DNA from: Achromobacter anxifer
Lineage (GTDB): Bacteria > Pseudomonadota > Gammaproteobacteria > Burkholderiales > Burkholderiaceae_B
Direction of reading: 5' to 3'
Assembly: GCF_903652925.1 (NCBI RefSeq)
Contig: NZ_CAHLAR010000004.1
Span: forward strand, 558,001 to 622,000
DNA length: 64,000 nucleotides
The number at the start of each line of letters is the position of its first letter. Position 1 is the first letter of the stretch. The translations under genes were made by a program, and so were the position numbers. A model generated the notes under the pieces. The model had not been told where the DNA came from and did not search any database. It saw only the letters and a program-made list of their open reading frames with translations. This document shows, piece after piece, positions 1 to 7,695 of the stretch.

Positions 1-361
1 TGCCGCCGCCGAGGGCGGCGCGCACGGGTTCGGCGAAGATGGTGGTCAGGAGCGCGTTGCCGTGCTCGTACTCGCCGTCCGTGCCCACCACGCAGGCCTT
101 GCCATAGCTTTCCAGCGGCTGGCCGCCGGCTGCCGCGATGATGCGGCGGCCGAATTCCTCGCCCAGCATGCCCGAGGGTTCCACATAGGCGGACAGGTCG
201 CGCTCGAAGCGGCCGGCGTAGGGGTTGTGCAGCGCGGCCGCGATGACGATCTTGCGCAGCGGTTCGCCGTCGGCCGGTTCGCCGGTTTCGGTGGCCAGGG
301 TGTCGTCGATCTGCAAATACCATTTGCGGATGCGGTAAGGGCCGAAGTTGGGGTTGCTCAT
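1..361 (-). CDS. Amino acid synthesis family protein (DUF1185), 3' end beyond window
   Basis: The visible 120 residues begin at an ATG and run off the left edge, so the C-terminus is missing. The text contains the family-like segments NPYAGRFERDLS, GEEFGRRI, ESYGKACVVG, EYEHGNALL and a terminal AALGGG, which match my memory of the DUF1185 / AA_synth family (PF06684). That family's reaction is not established, and members usually sit in catabolic operons of Burkholderiales. It is the last gene of a minus-strand run of five genes, 49 bases after the VOC gene, so it is probably cotranscribed with them. The family call is fairly sure; no function is proposed. Confidence 0.75.
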   Translation of the reverse strand, partial: MSNPNFGPYRIRKWYLQIDDTLATETGEPADGEPLRKIVIAAALHNPYAGRFERDLSAYVEPSGMLGEEFGRRIIAAAGGQPLESYGKACVVGTDGEYEHGNALLTTIFAEPVRAALGGG

Positions 362-410
362 GGATGCTCCAGAAAATGTCGGATCGGAAATGGATGCGCC
401 GCGCGGGCGG

Positions 411-896
411 TCAAAGCGGGTCCAGCGTCATGGGGATGCTGGGCGCGTTGTGGTCATGCAGGACCTGCTTGCCCTCTTCGTCGCCGTGCACGGTTTCGCA
501 GAAGAATTCAAAGCGGTGGCCGTCGGGATCGGTGAAGTACAGGCCGTAGCCCACCTTGTGGTCGGTGATCTTCACCACCTCCACGCCCTTGGCCAACAAC
601 ATGCCGTAGAGGCGGCGCAGCTCGTCCACGTCGCCCTCGATCTCCAGGCCGTAGTGCTGCATGTTGACCGGGCCGCGGGCGGGCTCGCCCTCGGCAGCGC
701 GGATCAGGGCGATGTCGTGGTGCTTGCGGCCGAAGGACAGGAATACCCACTGCTCTCCGCGCGCGGTCTCCTGCATGCCCAGCACGGATTCGTACCAGGG
801 CGCCGACGCGAAGGGATCCCGCACGAACAGGGCCAGGTGGGTGCGCGCGATGCGCGGCCGGCGGTCTGCCGGCGCAAGCGTGGAAGTCGTGGACAT
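411..896 (-). CDS. VOC-superfamily (glyoxalase/extradiol dioxygenase-like) protein
   Basis: This 161-residue protein has one vicinal-oxygen-chelate repeat pair. The N-terminal strand THLALFVRDP is followed by WYESVLGM, and the C-terminal half ends in YFTDPDGHRFEFFCE. Candidate metal ligands are the His of THLAL, the His of NMQHYGLEIEG and the Glu of FEFFCE, as in type I extradiol dioxygenase-like members. It lies 19 bases after the BNR gene in the same operon. The substrate cannot be read from the sequence. It could be a ring-cleavage dioxygenase, an isomerase or a lyase; VOC membership is secure. Confidence 0.8.
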   Translation of the reverse strand: MSTTSTLAPADRRPRIARTHLALFVRDPFASAPWYESVLGMQETARGEQWVFLSFGRKHHDIALIRAAEGEPARGPVNMQHYGLEIEGDVDELRRLYGMLLAKGVEVVKITDHKVGYGLYFTDPDGHRFEFFCETVHGDEEGKQVLHDHNAPSIPMTLDPL

Positions 897-915
897 GGCG
901 GTCTCGGGCTGGGGA

Positions 916-1959
916 TCAGTTGATGGACTGGGGATGCGCGGTCACGGGCGCGACGTACGGCGTCCAGGCCACGGCGGTGATTTCGCTGAAGTCGCGCCAT
1001 TCCTTGAACCAGCTGCAACCGCCGTCGGTAGAGCGGAACAGATGGCCGTACTTGGTGCCGGCGAACGCAAGCTGCGGATCGGCGGCGTGCACGCCGAAGG
1101 CCCAGAAGGTGGAGTTCGGCGCCGTGTGCAGCAAGGCCGGCTGCCAGTTTCGGCCGCGGTCGGTCGAACGGTAGATCTTGCTGCGCGTGCCCGGCGTGCC
1201 GTCGCCGATGGCCAGCAGCAGCGTGTCGGGGTCGTGCGGCAGCGCCTGCACCGAACGGGTGTAATACATGCCGTCGAAGCGCGACTTGGACGCCACGCCT
1301 TGCCAGCGCCGGCCGTCGTCCTCGCTGAGGTAGACCGAGTTCACGGTCAGCGCCATGGCCGTCTTGGGCGCGGCGGCCGTGGCCGGCAGCACCGCGACGC
1401 AATGGATGTCGGGGTTGGAGATGGCGTCGGCATTGCCTTCCTCGTCCTCGCGCGACCAGGTATCGCCGCCATCGCGGCTGCGCCAGAGGCCTCCTTCCTC
1501 GACCCCGAACCAGACTTCGCGGCCGTCATCGGGGTCCACGCACACCGACAGGATGCGCGGGCGATTCACGCCGCGGCAGAACTCCGGCAGCTCCGGCGAC
1601 AGCCGTTCCCAGTGGGCGCCGCCGTCGACCGAGCGGAACATGGCGGCGCGCGACGGCGCGCCGGTGCCCGCATACATGCGCCGCGGATCCTTGGGGTCGA
1701 TGGCCATGGCCCAGACGGTCATGCCGTTCATGGGGCTGTCGACCCGCGAGAAATGCGCGCCGCCGTCCGTGCTGACGCACATGCCGGCGTCGGCGCCGGC
1801 GAAGACGCGGCGCGGGTCCGCCGGGTCCACGGCCAGGCTGCGCACCGTGCCGTCGAACTCGATGGCTTCCTTCAGCCCCAGGCGGTGCCAGGTGGCGCCG
1901 TCATCCACGCTGCGCAGTATGCCTTGGCCGGCCGTGCCGACCAGTATCGTGCCTTGCAT
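916..1959 (-). CDS. BNR/Asp-box beta-propeller protein, apparently cytoplasmic
   Basis: The 347 residues carry seven Asp-box repeats of the form S-x-D-x-G-x-x-W, for example RSVDDGATW, STDGGAHF, RSVDGGAHW, RSRDGGDTW, SEDDGRRW, RSTDRGRNW and RSTDGGCSW. This predicts a sialidase/sortilin-type beta-propeller. No signal peptide or membrane segment is visible, which is unusual because Asp-box propellers are mostly exported. The ATG is preceded by GGGAG eight bases upstream. The gene sits between an SDR and a VOC gene in a catabolic-looking operon, so a hydrolase or scaffold role for the pathway substrate is possible. The catalytic residues of true sialidases are not recognisable. Confidence 0.75.
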   Translation of the reverse strand: MQGTILVGTAGQGILRSVDDGATWHRLGLKEAIEFDGTVRSLAVDPADPRRVFAGADAGMCVSTDGGAHFSRVDSPMNGMTVWAMAIDPKDPRRMYAGTGAPSRAAMFRSVDGGAHWERLSPELPEFCRGVNRPRILSVCVDPDDGREVWFGVEEGGLWRSRDGGDTWSREDEEGNADAISNPDIHCVAVLPATAAAPKTAMALTVNSVYLSEDDGRRWQGVASKSRFDGMYYTRSVQALPHDPDTLLLAIGDGTPGTRSKIYRSTDRGRNWQPALLHTAPNSTFWAFGVHAADPQLAFAGTKYGHLFRSTDGGCSWFKEWRDFSEITAVAWTPYVAPVTAHPQSIN

Positions 1960-1988
1960 ATCCAGACTCCCGTATCGAGGTCAGCGGT

Positions 1989-2783
1989 TCAAAGAAAGAT
2001 GCCGCGCGTGATGCCGCCATCCACGCCCAGCGATTCGCCGGTGATGGCGCCCGCCCGCGGCGACGCCAGGAACAACACGGCATCGGCGATCTCGGCCGGC
2101 TGCAGCACGCGGCGTATCGGCGTGGCCTTGGCGTAGTTGGCCTCGACCTGGGCCGCGGTCAGGCCCTGCTTGGCCGCTTCCTTTGCGTACAGTTCATGGA
2201 TGTGCGGGGTTTCGACCACGCCCGGATGGATCACGTTGACGGTGATTCCGTGCGGACCCAGCTGGTCCGACAGGGTCTTGGTCATGTGGCAGATGGCCAC
2301 GTTGCGCATGCCCGACAGCTGCTTGCTGCCGCGCCCGGTCAGGCCGCCGATGTTGACGATGCGGCCAAAGCCGCCGCGGCGCATGTGCGGCGCGGCCGCC
2401 TTGGCGCAACGCATATAGCCGACCACCTTGATGTTGATGTCTTCCAGCAGGCCCTCGGGATCGGCCTCGTCGATCTCGCTACGCACCAGCCCGCCCGGAT
2501 GGGCCGCGCCATTGACCAGGATGTCGACGCGGCCGAAATGCTCTGCCACGCGCTGCATCATGGCGTTGACCTGGGCCGTGTCCGACACGTCGGCCGCCAC
2601 GCCCAGCACCTCCACGCCCGTGGCCTTGGTGATCTCGGCGGCCACCTCGTCCAGCTGCGCCTGGCGGCGCGCCACGATCGCCACGCGCACGCCCTCGGCC
2701 GCCAGCGCTTCCGTCACGGCGCGGCCGATGCCCAGGCTGCCGCCGGTGACCACGGCCACTTTCCCCTTGAGTTGCAAGTCCAT
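1989..2783 (-). CDS. SDR-fold protein with all catalytic residues replaced
   Basis: The 264 residues have the classical short-chain dehydrogenase Rossmann start VTGGSLGIGRAV, a DVSD segment and the C-terminal LGVDGG found in 3-oxoacyl-ACP-reductase-like SDRs. The active site is altered: NISS is NIGG (residues 144-147), the YxxxK motif is S157-G-M-R-N161, and NNAG is NGAA. The fold and cofactor site therefore look intact while the Ser-Tyr-Lys triad is absent. From memory, a subset of SDRs carries this xxRN variant, so it may be a subfamily trait and not decay; the frame is open and full length. It lies 33 bases after the TPP enzyme in the same operon. Confidence 0.85.
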   Translation of the reverse strand: MDLQLKGKVAVVTGGSLGIGRAVTEALAAEGVRVAIVARRQAQLDEVAAEITKATGVEVLGVAADVSDTAQVNAMMQRVAEHFGRVDILVNGAAHPGGLVRSEIDEADPEGLLEDINIKVVGYMRCAKAAAPHMRRGGFGRIVNIGGLTGRGSKQLSGMRNVAICHMTKTLSDQLGPHGITVNVIHPGVVETPHIHELYAKEAAKQGLTAAQVEANYAKATPIRRVLQPAEIADAVLFLASPRAGAITGESLGVDGGITRGIFL

Positions 2784-2816
2784 GCTTTGATGCTCCTTGT
2801 ATGTATATGGCGGCGC

Positions 2817-4376
2817 CTACAGCGCCATCTCGATCAGGACGGGACCCGGCTGCCGCAGCGCGGATTCCAGCTGCGCGGCCAGTTCTTCCGAGGTAGTAGC
2901 GCGGCTGGCCTGCACGCCGTAGCTGGCCGCAAGGCCGACCCAGTCGATGCGCGGACGGTCCAGCGCGGTCAGCTCGGCGGCGCGCGCGCCCAGCGCGGCG
3001 TTGCCGCGGCGCAGTTCGTTGCGCAGGATGGCGTACTGGTGGTTGGCGGCGATCAGCACCGTGACCGGCAGGTTTTCATGCGCCAGCGACCACAGCGTCT
3101 GGATCGTGTACTGGGTGCTGCCGTCTGACAGCACGGCCACCACGCGGCGGTCCGGGCAGGCAATGGCGGCGCCCATGGCGACGGGCAGGCCCTGCCCGAT
3201 GGCGCCGCCGGTATTGGTCAGCACCGTGTGCGGCGCGGCCCCCGCGGACGCGGCGTACAGGGGATAGCCGCAAGTGCCGCCTTCCACCGACACGATGGCC
3301 TGGTCGGGCAGCGCGCGCGCCACCACGGCGGCGATGGACTGCGGCGTCAGGGCGCCGGCCGCCGGCACGGGCAGCGCCGCCGTCACCGGCTCGAACGCGG
3401 GCGCGCCGGCCAGTTCGGCCAGCGCTTCCAGGCGCGAGGCGGCGTCTTGCCCGGGCGCGGCCAGCTCCAGCAGGCGTTCGGCCGGCACCAACCGGCTGGG
3501 ATGGCCCGCATAACCGAAGTAGGTCACGGGCGGCAACGCGCCCACCAGCACCACCAGGTCGGCCGCATCCAGCGCGGCGCGCGCCGGTTCCGGGAAATAC
3601 GGCAAGCGGTCGAAGTCCGGCAAACCCTGGCCGCGTTCCGAGCGGGCGGGAAAGGTCTCGGCATAGGCCTTGCCGCCCAGGGCGGCGCACAGGCGCGCCG
3701 CGGCAATCTGCGCGCGGCGGCCCAGGCCGCTGGCCGGCCCGCCGCCGCCCAGCAGGAACAGCGGCCGCTGCGCGCGGCTCAGGCGCTGCCAGGCGGCAGC
3801 GGCGTCGAAGGCTTCGGGTTCGGCCCCGGCCCCGGCGCCGGCTTCGGATGCCGCGCTGTCCGCCACGTCATCGGCCACGTCTTCCGCCTGGAAGTCCGCC
3901 GGAAAGATCAGCGTGGCGCCCTGGCCGCCGTTGCTCAGGCTGGCCTGCACGGCGGCGCGCGCCGCGCCGGCCGCGGCCTGCGCCGAATCGATGCGCTCGA
4001 CCCAGCCCGACACCGGACGCGCCAGCGATTCGATGTCCGAGGTCAGGGGCGCATCGCACTCCAGATGCCAGCTGGCGTGGTCGCCGATGATGTTGACGAT
4101 GGGCGTGCGGGCGCGGCGCGCGTTGTGCAGGTTGGCGATGCCGTTGGCGAAGCCCGGGCCCAGGTGCAGCAGGGTCGACGCCGGCTTTCCCGCCAGGCGG
4201 CCATAGCCGTCCGCCGCGCCGGTGCAGACGTTCTCCTGGAGGCCGACCACGCAGCGCATGCCGGGCACCGCCTCCATCGCCCGCACCAGATCCAGCTCGG
4301 TGGTGCCGGGATTGGCGAAACACACTTCCACGCCCTGCTTGCACAGGGCCTTCAACAAGGCACTCGCTCCGCTCAT
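2817..4376 (-). CDS. Thiamine-diphosphate-dependent enzyme, acetolactate synthase/benzoylformate decarboxylase type
   Basis: The 519-residue protein has the three-domain layout of the TPP enzyme family: an N-terminal pyrimidine-binding domain with the catalytic Glu in VGLQENVCTGAADGYGR, a central domain, and a C-terminal diphosphate-binding domain with LSDGSTQYTIQTLWSL and downstream ANHQYAILR. Such proteins carboligate or decarboxylate 2-oxo acids; the exact reaction cannot be assigned. An ATG 24 bases upstream is in frame, but its codons spell the strong ribosome site AAGGAGG, which lies 8 bases before the chosen ATG, so the shorter start is preferred. It is the first gene of the minus-strand operon and faces the IclR gene, its likely regulator. 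It is usually annotated as acetolactate synthase large subunit, but there is no small-subunit gene nearby. Confidence 0.88.
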   Translation of the reverse strand: MSGASALLKALCKQGVEVCFANPGTTELDLVRAMEAVPGMRCVVGLQENVCTGAADGYGRLAGKPASTLLHLGPGFANGIANLHNARRARTPIVNIIGDHASWHLECDAPLTSDIESLARPVSGWVERIDSAQAAAGAARAAVQASLSNGGQGATLIFPADFQAEDVADDVADSAASEAGAGAGAEPEAFDAAAAWQRLSRAQRPLFLLGGGGPASGLGRRAQIAAARLCAALGGKAYAETFPARSERGQGLPDFDRLPYFPEPARAALDAADLVVLVGALPPVTYFGYAGHPSRLVPAERLLELAAPGQDAASRLEALAELAGAPAFEPVTAALPVPAAGALTPQSIAAVVARALPDQAIVSVEGGTCGYPLYAASAGAAPHTVLTNTGGAIGQGLPVAMGAAIACPDRRVVAVLSDGSTQYTIQTLWSLAHENLPVTVLIAANHQYAILRNELRRGNAALGARAAELTALDRPRIDWVGLAASYGVQASRATTSEELAAQLESALRQPGPVLIEMAL

Positions 4377-4384
4377 GATTACCG

Positions 4385-4391
4385 CCTCCTT
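4385..4391 (-). promoter_or_regulatory. Ribosome binding site that fixes the TPP-enzyme start
   Basis: The minus strand reads AAGGAGG eight bases before the ATG of the TPP enzyme. The longer in-frame start would translate this site as Lys-Lys-Glu-Ala, so it is very probably not used. Confidence 0.8.
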
Positions 4392-4400
4392 TTTTGCCAC

Positions 4401-4469
4401 TTTATCGTAATTTGATAAATGTGCAATTTCTTTTGGCAGATTAATGTCTGATAATTTATTAGAATTATC
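4401..4469. promoter_or_regulatory. Two GATAA-type inverted repeats in the IclR/TPP-enzyme divergent promoter
   Basis: The AT-rich gap between the two divergent genes holds two perfect inverted repeats. The first is TTTATC-N7-GATAAA and the second is GATAATT-N6-AATTATC, and both contain GATAA half-sites. The second is followed by the looser CTATTTGATAG. Their spacing and placement fit operators for the adjacent IclR regulator acting on both directions. The rest of the gap (4377-4594) is AT-rich promoter-like DNA. Confidence 0.55.
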
Positions 4470-4594
4470 TATTTGATAGTTCTGCAGAGATCTCCTATAC
4501 GCACGCGTGCGTGCCGCGCGCGCAGCAGCGATTTGCCAATCCGCGCCCCTTGGTGCACCCTCGCAGCACGTCAGCCTTCCAACGCCTCATAGCC

Positions 4595-5359
4595 ATGAAC
4601 AGTCTTCGCCGCATGCTCGATGTCCTGGACCTTTTTCAGCCTGACAGGCCGGTCCTGGACGTGGACGCCATCTGCCAATTGCGCGGCTACGCGCCAGCCA
4701 CCGCCTACCGCTACGTACGGGAGCTGTGCGCCTGCGGTCTGCTGGTGCGCCTGCCGGCCGGCTACGCGCTGGGGCCGCGCATCATTGCGCTGGACCTGCA
4801 GATGCGGGAATACGACCCCATGCTGACCGTCAGCCGCGACCTGATCGAGGAGCTGGCCAGTCAGACCGGCCTGGACGTGCTGCTGAGCGAGCGCTACGAC
4901 GACAAGGTGATCAACGTGCACCAGCGGGCGGGGCGCAATACCCAGGCCCTGAACTTCGGCCGCGGCCGCCACATGCCGCTGCTGCGCAGCGCGACCGCCC
5001 GCGTGATCCTGGCCAACCTGGGGCCGCGCCCGCTGCGGCGCGTCTACGACGAACATGCCGATACGCCCGACATGCAGCGGCTGGGCCAGGACTGGAAAGC
5101 CTTTTCCCGCGCCATGCTGCAAGTGCGCAAGGCTGGGTACTGCATCTCCCGCGGAGAGCTGGATTCGGGCAAGACCGGGATCGCCGCGCCGATCTTCGAT
5201 GAAGAGAACCACGTGCTGGGCAGCATCACGCTGATCGGCATGCAGGACGCCTTCGCGGCCTTCCGCGAGGACTATCTGGCCGGGCTGATCTGCCGCGCGG
5301 CCGCGGAAATCACCCGCCGCATCGCCCAGGCGCCGGCCAAGCTGCAACAAGCGGCCTGA
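4595..5359 (+). CDS. IclR-family transcriptional regulator
   Basis: The protein of about 254 residues has an N-terminal winged helix (LRRMLDVLDLF to TAYRYVRELCACGLLVR) and a C-terminal IclR effector domain with LSERYDDKVINVHQ, GRGRHMPLLRSATARVILA and the ending IAAPIFDEENHVLGSITLIG. The start chosen is the ATG giving MNSLRRML, which matches the usual family length. An upstream in-frame ATG would add 28 arginine- and proline-rich residues that do not look like this family. It is divergent from the TPP-enzyme operon and so is probably its ligand-responsive repressor or activator. Confidence 0.85.
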   Translation: MNSLRRMLDVLDLFQPDRPVLDVDAICQLRGYAPATAYRYVRELCACGLLVRLPAGYALGPRIIALDLQMREYDPMLTVSRDLIEELASQTGLDVLLSERYDDKVINVHQRAGRNTQALNFGRGRHMPLLRSATARVILANLGPRPLRRVYDEHADTPDMQRLGQDWKAFSRAMLQVRKAGYCISRGELDSGKTGIAAPIFDEENHVLGSITLIGMQDAFAAFREDYLAGLICRAAAEITRRIAQAPAKLQQAA

Positions 5360-5376
5360 TCGGAGCAGGTTCACGC

Positions 5377-6213
5377 ATGACGCCCGCCATCCGCCTAGGC
5401 CCGCTCGTATTTCCCTCGGACCTGCTGGTCCTCATCGCCGCCGCGGCCGTCGGGCTGCTGGCCGCCCGGCTGCTCAGCCGCAGGCAGGCGGACGGCAGCG
5501 CGCCGCCCGACACGGGCGCCGTGCTGTCGCGCGCGCTGCTCATCGGCCTGGTCGTCGCCCGGCTCGGCTTCGTCTGGCAGTACCAGGCGCATTTCATTGA
5601 AAATCCGCTCAGAATCCTGGACCTGCGCGACGGCGGCTGGGCCGGCATGGCCGGACTCGGCGCGGCCTGGATCTACACGCTGTACGCGGCCTTGCGCCGC
5701 CGCGCGCCGCGGCCCGCGCTGTTGCTTGCGCTGACGCTGGCCAGCGCGGTCTGGATCGGCGGCGGACGCTGGCTGGCGCCTGCGCCGCAGGCCCAGCCCG
5801 AACTGGCCGCCCTGGCCTTGCGCCAGCTCGACGGCGCGCCGGCCGGCCTTGCCGCCTTCCAGGGCAAACCGACAGTCATCAATCTGTGGGCCAGCTGGTG
5901 CCCGCCCTGCCGCCGCGAAATGCCCGCGTTCGCCGCGGCGCAGGCCGCGAATCCCGATGTGAACTTCGTGTTCCTGAACCAGGCCGAGGCGCCCCCGGAC
6001 GTCACACAGTTCCTGCAACAGCACGCGCCGTCGCTGCGCAACGTGCTGCTCGATCCCGCGGGCGACGCGTCGCGCCAGATGAGCAACCGCGGCCTGCCGG
6101 CCACGCTGTTCCTGGATGCCCAGGGGCGGCTGGTGGACCTGCGGGTAGGCGAATTGTCCGCCGCCTCGCTGGCCCAGCGCCTGGACGCGATCCAGGCGCC
6201 GGCCGGCGATTGA
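5377..6213 (+). CDS. Lgt-like membrane domain fused to a TlpA-type thioredoxin domain
   Basis: The first ~135 of 278 residues form about four hydrophobic segments that resemble part of prolipoprotein diacylglyceryl transferase, including the segment FIENPLRILDLRDGGWAGMAG. The C-terminal ~120 residues are a TlpA/ResA-like thioredoxin domain with the redox motif W-C175-PP-C178 and the cis-proline context GLPATLFLD. The protein should sit in the inner membrane with the thioredoxin domain in the periplasm and act in disulfide exchange. Lgt catalysis is unlikely because the domain is short. It starts 17 bases after the IclR stop, so it may share that transcript, although a functional link is not obvious. 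Confidence 0.8.
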   Translation: MTPAIRLGPLVFPSDLLVLIAAAAVGLLAARLLSRRQADGSAPPDTGAVLSRALLIGLVVARLGFVWQYQAHFIENPLRILDLRDGGWAGMAGLGAAWIYTLYAALRRRAPRPALLLALTLASAVWIGGGRWLAPAPQAQPELAALALRQLDGAPAGLAAFQGKPTVINLWASWCPPCRREMPAFAAAQAANPDVNFVFLNQAEAPPDVTQFLQQHAPSLRNVLLDPAGDASRQMSNRGLPATLFLDAQGRLVDLRVGELSAASLAQRLDAIQAPAGD

Positions 6214-6226
6214 CGCAAGCTGCGCT

Positions 6227-6550
6227 TCAGGCTTCGCCTGCGTCCAGGACGCGGGCCCAGGGCAAGGAATGCCCCTGCATGTCGCGTTCAAACAGCCGCA
6301 GGCGTTGGCCCTCGCCGGCAGGCGGCGCTTCCAGGCGCGCCACCAGGACCGGCCCGGCAGGCAGCGCCCGGACGGTGGCGATGATTCTGGCGGGCGCGCC
6401 GTCCTTGGACGGCAGCTCGGTCCAGGCCTGCAATTCCGCCTGCTCCACCTGCGCCGTCCGTGCCTGCCCATGGCCGCAGGCCGGGCACCACAACCGCGCG
6501 GGATAGACCCGATGGCCGCAACGGCAACACTCGCTGACATGGATGCTCAT
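6227..6550 (-). CDS. DUF35 / OB-fold zinc-ribbon partner of the thiolase-like protein
   Basis: This 107-residue protein has an N-terminal rubredoxin-like zinc ribbon, CCRCGHRVYPARLWCPACG, followed by an OB-fold region. This is the DUF35 family (OB_aCoA_assoc), whose members form obligate complexes with thiolase-fold enzymes. The ATG (MSIHVSEC) is preceded by GGGAGGA and overlaps the thiolase stop as ATGA, which indicates translational coupling. A longer in-frame start exists but would lie inside the thiolase gene. It is the last gene of the operon and probably binds the acyl-CoA side of the complex. Confidence 0.85.
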   Translation of the reverse strand: MSIHVSECCRCGHRVYPARLWCPACGHGQARTAQVEQAELQAWTELPSKDGAPARIIATVRALPAGPVLVARLEAPPAGEGQRLRLFERDMQGHSLPWARVLDAGEA

Positions 6551-7695
6551 GCTTCCTCCCGGGCCAGCACGGCGGCGTTGGCGCACATGCCGTAACGCAG
6601 TTGCACCATGCCATAGCCGGTCGCCACGCCATGGCGCGCGCCGCGCACCTGCCGCTCGCCGGCCTGGCCCAGCAACTGGCGCGCCACTTCAACCAGGCCA
6701 TGCATGCCTCCCGCCGTGCCCGCCTGCCCCGCGGACAACTGGCCGCCCGCGGTGTTGACCGGCAAGTCGCGCGTGGCAATGCGCTGCGCGATAAAGCCGG
6801 GCAGATCGTCGGCCCGGACGTAGCCCAGGTCGCACAGCTGCGCCAGCGCCATGGCGGGATAGTCGTCATAGACGCTGACCACGTCCATCTCTTCCGGCCC
6901 TAGACCCGCGCGCTGCCACAGCGCGGGCGCGAACGCCGCGATGCCGGTCTGCAATCCGTCGCCCTCCTGCTGATCGAAGTTGTAGCGGCCATCGCTGGCC
7001 AGCAGGCGCACGCTGATGCCCGCCGGACGCGCGCTCAGGACCAGCGCGCAGGCGCCGCTGACCACCGGCACGCAGTCCAGGCGCCCCAGGGGAGGCGCGA
7101 CCATGGGCGCGGCCAGGTACTGTTCCAGGCTCAGGGGCTGGCGATACGCCGCATTGGGATTGCCGCCCGCCCACAGGCGCTGCGCCACGCACAGCGCGCC
7201 GTAATCCTCGCGCCGGAGTCCGCTCCGCGCCATCTGCCGCTGCGTGAGCATGGCGAACAGCGGATTCGGCCCTTCGCAGCCCAGGGGGCTGAGATAGTCC
7301 TGCGCGCTGCGGTTGTAGCCGCGCACCAGTCCGGCGAAATCGGCTCCAGTGAAATGGTCCCCCGCCACCAGCACGATGGTCCTGGCCTGCCCGGCTTCCA
7401 GGGCCAGCCAGGCCTGGCGCAGCAGATTGATGGCGCTGGCGCCGCCCATCTCGTCCTGCATGCACCAATCGAGCCGCAATCCCAGCCGCCACGCCAGATC
7501 GATGGCGCGGTCGGGGCGCAGCGTGAACGAGGCCACGCCCAGTCCGTCCACATCCTGCGGCGCCAGTCCCGCGCCGCGCAGCGCCTGGGCGATCGCCTCG
7601 GCCATCAGGCCGGCCGTGCTGGTGTCGGCGGCCGGATGGCGCAAGGCGGGCGTTTCGCCCACGCCCACGATGCCCGGGCCGCGGGGCGCGCTCAT
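6547..7695 (-). CDS. SCP2-type thiolase-fold protein without the classical nucleophile
   Basis: The 382 residues have the two-domain thiolase fold of lipid-transfer-protein thiolases (start IVGVGETPALR, middle VVSGACALVLS, late NTAGGQLSAGQAGTAGG). The position of the usual nucleophilic Cys reads DEMGGASA, and the usual GHPxGATG histidine motif reads GQAGTAGG, so a normal Claisen thiolase mechanism is doubtful. Together with the DUF35 partner this resembles the Ltp2-type retro-aldolase/DUF35 pairs of steroid side-chain degradation, though that assignment is inference. Both ends overlap neighbours as ATGA (MFS gene upstream, DUF35 downstream), so these genes are coupled. Confidence 0.82.
   Translation of the reverse strand: MSAPRGPGIVGVGETPALRHPAADTSTAGLMAEAIAQALRGAGLAPQDVDGLGVASFTLRPDRAIDLAWRLGLRLDWCMQDEMGGASAINLLRQAWLALEAGQARTIVLVAGDHFTGADFAGLVRGYNRSAQDYLSPLGCEGPNPLFAMLTQRQMARSGLRREDYGALCVAQRLWAGGNPNAAYRQPLSLEQYLAAPMVAPPLGRLDCVPVVSGACALVLSARPAGISVRLLASDGRYNFDQQEGDGLQTGIAAFAPALWQRAGLGPEEMDVVSVYDDYPAMALAQLCDLGYVRADDLPGFIAQRIATRDLPVNTAGGQLSAGQAGTAGGMHGLVEVARQLLGQAGERQVRGARHGVATGYGMVQLRYGMCANAAVLAREEA

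Noticed and set aside
2817-4376. Assigning ilvB (true acetolactate synthase) to the TPP enzyme
   Set aside because: No small subunit gene is adjacent, and the catabolic operon and IclR neighbour argue against branched-chain amino acid synthesis.
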